Assembly: GCA_008015565.1 (NCBI GenBank)
Contig: SSFV01000090.1
Location: 1 to 45,085, forward strand
DNA: 45,085 nucleotides
Direction: 5' to 3'
Source of the DNA: Nitrosomonas sp.
GTDB lineage: Bacteria; Pseudomonadota; Gammaproteobacteria; Burkholderiales; Nitrosomonadaceae
Both the position numbers and the translations under genes were made by a program. The notes below the pieces were generated by a model. The model was not told where the DNA came from. It was given only the letters and a program-made list of their open reading frames with translations, and did not search any database. Shown here piece by piece: positions 1-9,444 of this stretch (position 1 is its first letter; each line of letters opens with the position of its first letter).

Positions 1-101
1 GGGGTGGAGTTTAAAACAATTTAACAGTAAATATCAATACAAAACAATGATATGAGTGGATATTAAAAAATATTAAAACAGTGTAAAACGGGTTATTTTA
101 G

Positions 102-133
102 AATTCTTAATCAGTAGGTCGTAGGTTCGATTG
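102..133 (+). other. tRNA-Lys(CTT)-like 3' fragment (anticodon loop to T-arm), possible att-site remnant
   Basis: ttcttaatcagtaggtcgtaggttcgatt reads as anticodon loop TTCTTAA, 3' anticodon stem TCAGTAG, variable region and T-arm GTAGGTTCGATT; no matching 5' half or acceptor stem nearby. Confidence 0.5.
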
Positions 134-255
134 CTTTCAATAGAACCAATAAAATCAATAAGTTAGTGAATATTATCCCGGAGTTAAATTTATCCGGGGT
201 TACGCCGGGATTACATTACCAGCAATTAACATAAATAATTTTATTGGAGAAAAAC

Positions 256-327
256 ATGCAAGAATTTCAAATCGACCGCGATAATGGCGCGCCTCTTATT
301 TTAATCGATGATCTTCTTATTTTCTGA
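256..327 (+). pseudogene. Truncated 5' end of a small ORF (MQEFQIDRDNGAPLILIDDLLIF) apparently cut by the IS3 remnant
   Basis: RBS-like ggaga 5 nt before ATG at 256; frame runs into the 3' end of the transposase region and stops at 325-327. Confidence 0.4.
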
Positions 328-1122
328 TAATAAACTTTATCGGATGTCTGATTGTTGAGTTCCTGATGAAAGTGTTCTTGATTGTACCAGTCAAACATGC
401 AAGTTAAACTGCCTCTTACCTTCTTTAAGTTGTTGAATGCTTGGGTATAGAGATGTTCATACGTGACAGTGCGCCATAGCCGTTCAACAAAGATGTTGTC
501 ATGGAAGCAACCTTTACCGTCCATGCTGATTTGAATATGATGTTGCTGTAACACTTCGATAAATGCAGTGCTGGTAAATTGAGCACTTTGAGCGGTATTC
601 ATGATTTCCGGACAACCGTGGATTTGAATTGACGCATCCAGCGCTTGAACACAGAAATCTGCATCCATGGTGTTGGGTAGGCGTCAGCTCAGCTCCTTAC
701 GGGAATACCAATCGATGATAGCCACAAGATAGCCGAACCTTTTTTCCATGGGCACATACGTGATATCGGCAGCCCAGACTTGGTTAGGCCGGTTGATGGT
801 CAACCCTTTGAGCAGATAGGGATAGACTGTATGCTGCTTTCCTGGAATGCTGGTTCTGGGTTTGGGGGCTATACTGATAATCCCCAGCGTCCTCATCATC
901 GATGCTGCCCTTGTCTCTGCCGGTACCATCACTACGAGCAAATAACTCCGCAGCTTGTTCAATCAAATGTCGCTTCCAACTATTGATCTGTGTCGTATGG
1001 ATTCCATACCGGAATGTCAACTGCGGCAAAGTTTCTTCCCCTCGTATGGCTGTCAAGGCAACTTTCGCTTTGAATTCAGTGGAATATTGTACGAGTTTCT
1101 TACTCATGGTTAATTCACTCAT
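267..1122 (-). mobile_element. Degraded IS3-family insertion sequence (OrfA + OrfB fragments)
   Basis: 784-1122(-) MSKKLVQYSTEFKAKVALTAIRGEETLPQLTFRYGIHTTQINSWKRHLIEQAAELF = OrfA HTH; 684-962(-) and 267-668(-) carry rve-core pieces (PNQVWAADITYVPMEKRFGYLVAIIDWYSRKELS; MDGKGCFHDNIFVERLWRTVTYEHLY) in separate frames. Confidence 0.9.
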
Positions 1123-1306
1123 TTTCTGTTTTGCCTAGAGCTTAACAACTTGTCCAATTTTTGGTACCAATTCAAGGTGGTGCGGTTGAAGGGATGCAAA
1201 AGATTCATATTAAGTTTTAATCTTAATGCAAATTCGTGATAAATTTTGTCTTGAGTTGACTGGCAAATCAATTAGAACGATTTTAAATTTAAGCGAGGGG
1301 GTTAAT

Positions 1307-1504
1307 ATGATAGAGCGGAATAAGCTTATCGAGCCTGAGAAAGTTTCTTGTGAAGTATGTTTAAAAGAAATACCAATATCCGAAGCTAGTAGTGTTAAAG
1401 CTACAGATTATATTATGTATTATTGTGGTCTGGAATGTTATGAGAAATGGAAAAAGCAAGCTGAGAAATCCGGTAAAGAAAGCGTTTCTAAAGGTAACGG
1501 TTGA
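1307..1504 (+). CDS. DUF3330-like small CxxC protein
   Basis: MIERNKLIEPEKVSCEVCLKEIPISEASSVKATDYIMYYCGLECYEKWKKQAEKSG; CEVCLKEIP...CGLECYEKW pattern; gaggggg RBS before ATG 1307. Confidence 0.7.
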   Translation: MIERNKLIEPEKVSCEVCLKEIPISEASSVKATDYIMYYCGLECYEKWKKQAEKSGKESVSKGNG

Positions 1505-1622
1505 ATTTGTGAATTACAAATGGTGTGGGATTTTTGCAGCCGCACATTTAAAGTCGCGCAATTTTCTTGCTAAACACTATAAGTTGGTTTTTCTTGTTCG
1601 TTTTGCTTTGACCGGCTGTCTG

Positions 1623-2279
1623 TTATTGCTCTTCAGAGATCCATCGAGTAGCATAGCGGATCAAATCTGCACCATCTTTCAGGTTTAGCTTGGTACGGAT
1701 ATTGAATCGATGTGTTTCTATCGTTTTGATACTGCGGCAAAGTAACTTTGCAATTTCTTGGCTGCTATGGCCTTGTCCAATAAGATGCAGCACTTCAAAT
1801 TCGCTTGGAGTAAGGGTATTGATCAATTGCTCAGGTTCGGCACTGCCAGCTACCATTCGTTTTAATACCTTTTCGTGCATTTGTTTACTGAGATAAACAT
1901 TACCTTTCAGTACTTCACGAATTGCTGTGAGTAAAATTTCTCCAGGTTCCTGCTTCATTACATAGCCCCGGGCGCCGGCACGTAATGCACGCTCGGCATA
2001 GATTGATTCGTCGTGCATGGAAATAAAAAGTATGGGAAGTGTCGGAATCAATGCATGCATACTCTTTATTACTTCAAATCCTGACACTGTTTTAAGCGTA
2101 ACATCCAATAAAACGATGTCAACCGGGCCGCTTTTCTTGAGTATTGTCAATGCTTCATTTCCATCGCCTGCTTCTGCAAATACTTCCATGTCGGGTTCCA
2201 TATTGATGAGCATTGCCATGCCGTGCCGCAACATAGCATGATCATCCACTAACATTACTTTTGCTTTAGCAGTTGACAT
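1623..2279 (-). CDS. NarL/LuxR-family two-component response regulator
   Basis: REC (VMLVDDHAMLRHG...VDIVLLDVTL) plus LuxR HTH (LTPSEFEVLHLIGQGHSSQEIAKLLCRSIKTIETHRFNIRTKLNL). Confidence 0.93.
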   Translation of the reverse strand: MSTAKAKVMLVDDHAMLRHGMAMLINMEPDMEVFAEAGDGNEALTILKKSGPVDIVLLDVTLKTVSGFEVIKSMHALIPTLPILFISMHDESIYAERALRAGARGYVMKQEPGEILLTAIREVLKGNVYLSKQMHEKVLKRMVAGSAEPEQLINTLTPSEFEVLHLIGQGHSSQEIAKLLCRSIKTIETHRFNIRTKLNLKDGADLIRYATRWISEEQ

Positions 2280-2281
2280 TC

Positions 2282-5170
2282 TTAAACTATTCGCATTTCT
2301 AAGCGTACTTCAGTGCCACCTTCACTGCGTGGCAAAAATTCCAGTTTTGCACCTAGTTGCTTGGCGCGATATTGCATAATTTTAATTCCCATTCCAGAAA
2401 TAGATTTTTGGCTGGTATCAATGCCGACAAAACCACCGCCATCATCGCAAATTGATAAGCGTAAAACGCCTTGCTGACTGCTCAACGATATGATGAGATG
2501 TTGTGCCTTGCCATGACGAATAGCATTGTTTGCAGCTTCTTGGGTAATTCGATATAAATTAAGTGCCAAGTTATTATCATTAATTACAATGTCATCTTTA
2601 CATGAAAAACTGCAATCAATGCTATAGGTTGTTGCGATTCTCACGGCTAAATTCTGTAAGGCAGAGATAAGGCCATCGGCCTCTAATTCAAAAGGTAGTA
2701 ATCCTTGTGCGATCTGTTTGATTTGTATGACAGCTATTTGCGCTTGCGAAGCAATGGAACCCGCAGCCGTAGCCATATTCACATTCCCCGTGTTAACAAT
2801 CTGTTTTTCTAATGCTCGAGCTTGATAACCTATTGCCGCAATCTGTTGTCCAAGATTATCATGCAGTTCCTGACCAATCGTGTGAGCCTGTTCTTCTGCG
2901 ACAAAAACTAACGCCTGTTCAAGACGTTTTCGTTCCAGCCAGCTTTCGAGATCACTAGCAATAGCATTGACGAGTTTTTGTTCTTCCGGTACAAAAAAAG
3001 GTTTATCCGTAGGATAAAATATGCGTAATTGGCCGATGATCTTGCCATTGACGCTAATCGTTGACCAGCAAGTACAAGCCGGATCGCGCTCTGGACGCCG
3101 TTGGCCACGAGCTCTATCGATAAGTTTAGTTTTTGATGGCAATTGATGGGCAAGATTCTGCCCATATTTAGCGGAAGCGTAGCGCCAACCGTCCAATTCA
3201 ATAACTGCAGTAGCAAACTCAGGGTACTGCACAGCAGGAATAAGATGCTCAAAAATATTTTGGCAAACATTATCGATGGACGATTCCATTCCAATACCGC
3301 GACGGATTTCATAAAGACAAGTAATTTCTTTTAACCGCTCACGCAATTGCTCATCCACTAGTTTGCGTTCTAGCCATTTTGACAGGTCATCTGCAATGGC
3401 ATCAATGAGCCGCTGCTCCTCCGGCATCAGGAATGGCTTATCCTCGGGGTAAAACACGCTTAAATGACCGCACATTCTGTCATTTACACTAATTTTTGAC
3501 TGCAATACAAATCCGATTGCGTCATTTTTCCGATAACACTCAAAACATACTTTCTCCTCGGCAGGAGAAATTTTAGGTACAGCATTGTTGCTGGAATAGC
3601 GATTTTGACTGTTGTTGGAAGAAAAACGCTTGCCATTTATCTCGATAACTACCGTTGCTATTTCCGGAAACTGCATTGCAGGTATTAGTTGCGCGAATAT
3701 ATTTTGCGTGACGTCATCGATCGATAATTCTAGTCCTAAACTGCGGCGTATCTCATATAGGCAGGTGATTTCTTTAAGACGCACTCGCAATAATCCGTCG
3801 ATTTGTTTGCGTTCCAGCCATCGCGCGAGATCGCTCGTAATAGCATCAATAAGTCTTTGTTCTTCATTTAATAAAAAGGGTCTGTCTTCGGGATAAAAAA
3901 CACTCAGGCGGCCGCAAACTTTGCCATTGACGAGAATATCCGACTGTAATTCGTGAATTAAATTTAGATTATGATTGGGCGGGATAATTCGTCTGTCATC
4001 GATTTCTATCATTGCAGATGCGGATTCCGGATACTGCATCGCCGGAATGAGATGTTCAAAAATTTGCTGACAAACATCATCGACTGATAATTCCAGTCCC
4101 ATGCTGCGGCGAATTTCGTAGAGGCAAGTAATTTCTTTTAAACGTTCACGAAGTTCAATTTCCTTGTGGCTCAATTCAATTGAAAATTGCTCGGCGGTCT
4201 CTTTAGCACTGCGCGCCTCTCTCTCCGATTTTATAAGCTTCCGGACGAACCAATTTAATATGAATATTTCCGCAAAAATTAATCCAACCAAGTAAAGAAT
4301 GATAATTTTCAATTCTTCGTTCACCGGTTTGAATAATTCCTCTTCATCCAGCTTCAGAGTCATGCCTAAACCGATGGTATGAAGCGGTGCATAGGCTTCG
4401 ATTACCGGTATATGCCGGTAATCTTTTACTGCAATAACTCCATTCTTCCCATCAAGCGCATCACTTATCGGCAATACGCCGCCTTCCGTTACACGCTTCA
4501 ATGATCTAAATTTCACACCATCAATCTGACTCATCAAACAAGCCATTTCCAGCTTGCCTCGCAGTGGCGGTGCGCATAGCATGAATTCGCCAGTTTCGCC
4601 AATCGATCTTATTTCGCTGAGTCTGCGCGTCAATTGAGGCAATGCAATTTCTGTCGTAATGCTGCCAAGACGGTACATATTTTCATCAATCACTTCTTTG
4701 CTGGTACGCAAAATAATACTTTGCTCTTCCCATACGAGGAAAGTGTTGGGATATTTATTGAGCGGTACGATGTGAGACTGATTAGTAGAAAAGAGACCAG
4801 CTTGGGATAAGGTTTTACCGTGTATATCTTTGACGATTGCAGCGGAAAAACCAGCCTGCATGAGTGAGTTAATATTCCGCATCAGATCGTTCTGGGCAGT
4901 TTCATTTTTAGGTTGAGTGCTCAGTTCGCGCATTGATTGAAGGATAAAAGGTCGAAGCGCCAAAGTGCGAGTATCTTCCAGTCCTTTTTCAATTTCAGTT
5001 TCAATTAAAAGCGCTTTACCTTGTAAAGCGACTCCTAAACCCCTGCCTAATACGGACTCGATTTGTTGCCGCATCGCACTGTATACAGCGACACCAGTGG
5101 TTAAAGTCAATCCTAATAAGAGTAGGCCGCCAATGATGCTGATTTTGCGATCGTCACGAGTTAAGAGCAA
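2282..5170 (-). CDS. NarX-like sensor histidine kinase with extracytoplasmic sensor, three GAF-like repeats and HisKA_3/HATPase
   Basis: N-terminal TM, periplasmic region, second TM; three repeats starting RLKEITCLYEIRR; HQELHDNLGQQIAAIGYQ-type HisKA_3 motif and CDDGGGF HATPase motif; adjacent to the NarL-type regulator. Confidence 0.93.
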   Translation of the reverse strand: MLLTRDDRKISIIGGLLLLGLTLTTGVAVYSAMRQQIESVLGRGLGVALQGKALLIETEIEKGLEDTRTLALRPFILQSMRELSTQPKNETAQNDLMRNINSLMQAGFSAAIVKDIHGKTLSQAGLFSTNQSHIVPLNKYPNTFLVWEEQSIILRTSKEVIDENMYRLGSITTEIALPQLTRRLSEIRSIGETGEFMLCAPPLRGKLEMACLMSQIDGVKFRSLKRVTEGGVLPISDALDGKNGVIAVKDYRHIPVIEAYAPLHTIGLGMTLKLDEEELFKPVNEELKIIILYLVGLIFAEIFILNWFVRKLIKSEREARSAKETAEQFSIELSHKEIELRERLKEITCLYEIRRSMGLELSVDDVCQQIFEHLIPAMQYPESASAMIEIDDRRIIPPNHNLNLIHELQSDILVNGKVCGRLSVFYPEDRPFLLNEEQRLIDAITSDLARWLERKQIDGLLRVRLKEITCLYEIRRSLGLELSIDDVTQNIFAQLIPAMQFPEIATVVIEINGKRFSSNNSQNRYSSNNAVPKISPAEEKVCFECYRKNDAIGFVLQSKISVNDRMCGHLSVFYPEDKPFLMPEEQRLIDAIADDLSKWLERKLVDEQLRERLKEITCLYEIRRGIGMESSIDNVCQNIFEHLIPAVQYPEFATAVIELDGWRYASAKYGQNLAHQLPSKTKLIDRARGQRRPERDPACTCWSTISVNGKIIGQLRIFYPTDKPFFVPEEQKLVNAIASDLESWLERKRLEQALVFVAEEQAHTIGQELHDNLGQQIAAIGYQARALEKQIVNTGNVNMATAAGSIASQAQIAVIQIKQIAQGLLPFELEADGLISALQNLAVRIATTYSIDCSFSCKDDIVINDNNLALNLYRITQEAANNAIRHGKAQHLIISLSSQQGVLRLSICDDGGGFVGIDTSQKSISGMGIKIMQYRAKQLGAKLEFLPRSEGGTEVRLEMRIV

Positions 5171-5279
5171 GCCATTCTCCTTATTGAGGTTTTTTTAAAT
5201 TAAATTGGATACGATTATAAGCACAACCGTTTGGTAACTCCAGCGATAGCCTTAAATGCCTTACTAAATCAAAAGCATG

Positions 5280-6392
5280 TTATAGCCATTTTTTTCTTCT
5301 GAAAAAAATTAATAAACCGGCGCTGATTACGATAAAAACAACCCAAATCATAGGGTAAGCCCAACGCCATTTTAATTCCGGCATGTACTCAAAGTTCATG
5401 CCATAAATTCCGGCAATAAATGTCAAAGGTATAAATATTGACGCAAATATCGTTAGAATTTTCATCGTTTCATTGAGTTTATTGCTGATGCTCGTGAGAT
5501 AGATATCGTGCATGGCTGAGATTCTCTCGCGGAAAGACTCGAGCGAATCCGTCACACGCAGTACGTGATCATAAACATCGCCGTAGTATCGTAAAGTTTT
5601 TTCGTGGAATAGAGGATTGTCACTTCGTAAAATTGTGGCCAGTAACTCCCGTAACGGAGCAATATTTCGCTTCATGGAAATCAGGCCGCGGCGGATTTGC
5701 TGCAGTGTTTGCAACATTTCTTTATTGGAATTGAATAAGATATGCTCTTCGAGTGGATCCATGATCTCATCCAGATTATCTTCTACAACGAAATACTCAT
5801 CCACGATTGTATCGAGAATGACATAAGCCAGATAATCACTGCCAAATTGCCGTAAACGGGCATTATGGTTTTGCAGATGGTGATAAATGGGATTAAATGT
5901 ATCGTCAGCTTTTTCTTTAAAAGTGATGACGTAATTGGTTAATAACAGGATGCTGATTTGCTCGTATCGTAAACTAAAATTTTTTTCCTGATTAAGATCG
6001 ATACCTTTGATGACCATGTAAAGAAAGTCTTCATACACTTCCAGCTTTGGACGTTGATGCGTGCTTAGTATGTCTTCCAGCACGAGGGGATGAATGTTTA
6101 ATTCCTGCCCAATAGCCGCCACGATATGAGTATCATTTAAGCCATCGACATTTACCCAGGTAATTACACCGGTTTTTTTGAGATGCCTTAATTCGCCAAT
6201 TGAATTGATTTCGTGCCGCACCAATGTATCCGCATTATACTGCGTGACTGAAATTTTACTTTTTGATTCATGCCGTTCTCCGACATGTATTAATGTTCCT
6301 GGAGGAAGCCCGGATTTATCGGATGCGCTGCTTAATTTTTTCTTGTTTATCTGCTGATACGAACGAAGCGTAGGCGGTAAGTTGGAATGCAT
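5280..6392 (-). CDS. corA: Magnesium/cobalt transporter CorA
   Basis: C-terminal IFIPLTFIAGIYGMNFEYMPELKWRWAYPMIW: GMN motif and two TM helices. Confidence 0.96.
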   Translation of the reverse strand: MHSNLPPTLRSYQQINKKKLSSASDKSGLPPGTLIHVGERHESKSKISVTQYNADTLVRHEINSIGELRHLKKTGVITWVNVDGLNDTHIVAAIGQELNIHPLVLEDILSTHQRPKLEVYEDFLYMVIKGIDLNQEKNFSLRYEQISILLLTNYVITFKEKADDTFNPIYHHLQNHNARLRQFGSDYLAYVILDTIVDEYFVVEDNLDEIMDPLEEHILFNSNKEMLQTLQQIRRGLISMKRNIAPLRELLATILRSDNPLFHEKTLRYYGDVYDHVLRVTDSLESFRERISAMHDIYLTSISNKLNETMKILTIFASIFIPLTFIAGIYGMNFEYMPELKWRWAYPMIWVVFIVISAGLLIFFRRKKWL

Positions 6393-6557
6393 GTTAAGCC
6401 CACCTGGTGATTGATTAAAGCGCTCATTTTAAGAGCATTAAAGAAGTTTTGGTGGATTGCAGCAAAAAATTATGGAAGAGCAACGTAAAACCAGGCTGTG
6501 AATTGCCTAGGATATTGCTGCCAAGTGCACGGGGAGATATTTAAAGTGGCGTATCTT

Positions 6558-6728
6558 TCAGATGTTCTGAGGCTCGATTGGCTTTCTCATATTTTCTTTT
6601 TGTAAAGAACACCAATCCTGCCAAACTTTACGAGCTTCCTCTACATTACTGAATGTCCACAGCACTACACCATCTTCTGTCATTAAGGTTGCCATTTTAT
6701 TAGGCCATTCTTTAATTACACAATACAT
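6558..6728 (-). CDS. Small 56-aa protein of unknown function (not in supplied ORF track)
   Basis: Hand translation: MYCVIKEWPNKMATLMTEDGVVLWTFSNVEEARKVWQDWCSLQKENMRKPIEPQNI*; plausible soluble composition. Confidence 0.6.
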   Translation of the reverse strand: MYCVIKEWPNKMATLMTEDGVVLWTFSNVEEARKVWQDWCSLQKENMRKPIEPQNI

Positions 6729-6912
6729 CGTTTTTCCTTTTAAGTTTTAATATGATCGCAAGCTTAAGCGTCAAATATGAAAATATGATGACAGCGATGT
6801 GAAGAGTTTAAAATAAATGCATGTATGATATAGCTTTAGTTTGGCATTAATGGCATGCTAATAAGCGAAGCATCGGGTTTTAATAGCTTTTCATCTTTTA
6901 CAAGGAGTTATT

Positions 6913-7470
6913 ATGAATAAAATCAGTTATATTCAATTGAGTTCTATAATAATGTTGGTAGCAATTGCAGGATGTGCGGCTACAAGCGATCCAGCCAATC
7001 CATTAGGCGCCGCAGAGAGTAGTGCGCAAATGATGGGGTCTGGGGCTGCCGGCGCAGCGACAGCTGCAGCAACATCGGCTAGTATGAATCAAATAGGCTT
7101 GGTCGATATTCTGGCGCATCGTCTGGGCGTGTCACCACAGCAAGCTTTAGGGGGAGCCGGGGCAATTTTTCAGGCAGCACAAGGAAATATGGATCCACAA
7201 GCGTTTGCCACATTGTCAAAGTCTATTCCCGGAATGGATACGATGCTTGGAGCTGCCCCTAATTTAGCAGGTGCTGGCGGTTTATCTTCTTTGATGGGCG
7301 GAGCAGATAGTACTTTAGGCAGCGTAGCGGCACTAGCTGGATCATTCCAGCAATTGGATCTTTCCCCCGATATGGTGGGTAAATTTATTCCCGTCATCAC
7401 TGACTATGTAAAGCAAGCCAGCGGACAGGCAACAGCGAACCTTTTTCAATCAGCACTGGGTGTGCGGTGA
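6913..7470 (+). CDS. DUF2780-like lipoprotein
   Basis: Lipobox VAIAGCAAT; IGLVDILAHRLGVSPQQALGGAGAIFQAA...PGMDTMLGAAP; aaggag RBS. Confidence 0.8.
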   Translation: MNKISYIQLSSIIMLVAIAGCAATSDPANPLGAAESSAQMMGSGAAGAATAAATSASMNQIGLVDILAHRLGVSPQQALGGAGAIFQAAQGNMDPQAFATLSKSIPGMDTMLGAAPNLAGAGGLSSLMGGADSTLGSVAALAGSFQQLDLSPDMVGKFIPVITDYVKQASGQATANLFQSALGVR

Positions 7471-7556
7471 TCTTAGAACAGCATGCCACAAGCAAAATAA
7501 GAATTGCAGGAATGCGGCTGGCGGCTTCTTGCTGACAAGTGAGATATAAACAGAAA

Positions 7557-7600
7557 TGATTAGATTCGCGGGTGATGATGATTTATCACGAATCTAATCA
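7557..7600. terminator. Long hairpin between convergent genes, possible bidirectional terminator
   Basis: Perfect 12-bp arms TGATTAGATTCG / CGAATCTAATCA with further TGAT/ATCA pairing; no strong T-tract. Confidence 0.45.
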
Positions 7601-7689
7601 GTTTCGTGCAGGTTGTGATCACTTTGCAGAAGGAAGTAAGCGAAGCAATCCTTTGTTTTTGATTTTCAGGGAAATTGCTTTAATGAATG

Positions 7690-8688
7690 TTAGTCTAGTG
7701 ATAAAACAAGCTTGCCGATCGGATGATTTTGCTCAAGAAAATTATGTGCAGCGGCAGCTTCTGCCAAGTTGAAAGTGCGTGCAATCTCTACGATTAATTT
7801 ATTTTCTTCAAAGAGCATGGCGCATTGTTTTAATATTTCTGCTTGATGTAATTTCGCTTGTTCCATTTCCGTCCAAACTGGCGTTAACATCAATTCAAAA
7901 CCGAAACGTACATTACGTATTCTTGCATTGCTCCAATTCGTTTCCGGGCTTGGTTGTAGGATCGTTACGACATCACCGTAATATTTCACACAATTAAAAC
8001 AGCTTTGCAGTACATTTGCGCCGACCGTATCAAAAGCGATATCAACTCCTTTACCGTCAGTCCATTGCATTACTTCCGAAACGACATCTTGTGTGCGGTA
8101 ATTGATAATTTTATCGGCGCCAAGCCTTGTGACAAAATCTGCTTTCTCGTTGCTGCTTACAGTGGTTATTACACGAGCACCAGCCAGCTTCGCCAGCTGA
8201 ATTGCAGCATGGCCTACACCACCGGCTCCGGCATGAATTAATATTTTTTGCCCGCTTATTAAATGCGCTCGATCATGTAACGCTTCCCATGCCGTTATGA
8301 AAACCAGCGGTGCTGCTGCAGCTTCAGCAAATGATAAAGATTGCGGTTTTAATGCAAGCAGGCTTGCGTCAACAAGGACATATTCCGCATAAGTGCCTTG
8401 GCGATTATTAAATCCTGGTTGTGAAAAATAAACTTCATCGCCTGGTTTGAAATTTTGTACATTGCTCCCGGCAGCTTCTACAATTCCTGCGCCGTCGCAA
8501 CCTGGAATCACGGGAAGAGTAACTGGAAATCGTTCTGGCGCCAAACGAATTTTTATATCGATTGGATTGATGCCAATGGACATGAGACGAATTAACACCT
8601 GATCATTACCGCATCGACTAGGATTATTCACTTCGTTATAGCGTAATACACCCGCTTGACCGCCTTGCTCAAAATATACTGCTTTCAT
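7690..8688 (-). CDS. Zinc-type alcohol dehydrogenase / NADPH:quinone reductase (MDR superfamily)
   Basis: MKAVYFEQGGQAGVLRYNEV...HAGAGGVGHAAIQLAKLAGARVITT; start placed at MKAVYF. Confidence 0.92.
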   Translation of the reverse strand: MKAVYFEQGGQAGVLRYNEVNNPSRCGNDQVLIRLMSIGINPIDIKIRLAPERFPVTLPVIPGCDGAGIVEAAGSNVQNFKPGDEVYFSQPGFNNRQGTYAEYVLVDASLLALKPQSLSFAEAAAAPLVFITAWEALHDRAHLISGQKILIHAGAGGVGHAAIQLAKLAGARVITTVSSNEKADFVTRLGADKIINYRTQDVVSEVMQWTDGKGVDIAFDTVGANVLQSCFNCVKYYGDVVTILQPSPETNWSNARIRNVRFGFELMLTPVWTEMEQAKLHQAEILKQCAMLFEENKLIVEIARTFNLAEAAAAHNFLEQNHPIGKLVLSLD

Positions 8689-8910
8689 AGCTGCTCCCGT
8701 CAATTGGTAATTGAAATTTAATGGCTGTGGGTTAAATCCGAATCTCACAATGATATATATGAAGAGTAAATCGATATCTATCATGTAGTAGTGAAAGTTA
8801 CATCAATTTTTACAAAGAATTTACATTTTGTTAACAATTAACTTTTCTTTTTAACTTATAGTTAATCCATAAACTAATTTTTAATTATATTTCGATATTG
8901 AGAGGCAGTT

Positions 8911-9414
8911 ATGACCACGATAACTTTTTTGGTAAACGATGCGCAAGTAAACGGTAATAAAACAAATGCGTGGGTTGCTATCGAAGAAGCTGATAATGGT
9001 TCGCTTTTATTTAAAATTAAGCTCATGGATAACATTGCAAGAAATTTATACGGCATCTATTTGGAAATCACTGATGAGAGCATTATGAAGGCGCTAAGAG
9101 TTTCTGCCGTGTCTTATCAAAATTACGCAAATGAAGATTCAATGAATTACCTAAGAAATGGAACGGATTCAAGATTTTCTAACGTAAATAATGAACGCAG
9201 AGAAATTACCGCTATTGACCCAAGAACGGGAAAACAAAATGCAGCTATGAATAAGGTCAAAGGTTACAGTTTTTTATTGCGGTGTAAAACACGAGTCTTG
9301 TCGTTGTGTGATTTTTCCCATTTGCAATTCGACTACACGAATGATTATGCGAATTCATGTATAGCTCCTAGCAATGAAGGTAGTCACCGGCGCATATATC
9401 TAAGACTAATGTAA
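8911..9414 (+). CDS. Hypothetical protein
   Basis: 167-aa ORF MTTITFLVNDAQVNGNKTNAWVAIEEADNGSLLFKI...; ATG preceded by gaggcagtt. Confidence 0.6.
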   Translation: MTTITFLVNDAQVNGNKTNAWVAIEEADNGSLLFKIKLMDNIARNLYGIYLEITDESIMKALRVSAVSYQNYANEDSMNYLRNGTDSRFSNVNNERREITAIDPRTGKQNAAMNKVKGYSFLLRCKTRVLSLCDFSHLQFDYTNDYANSCIAPSNEGSHRRIYLRLM

Positions 9415-9444
9415 GTATTCGATTGTTTGACACAAAAATTATAT

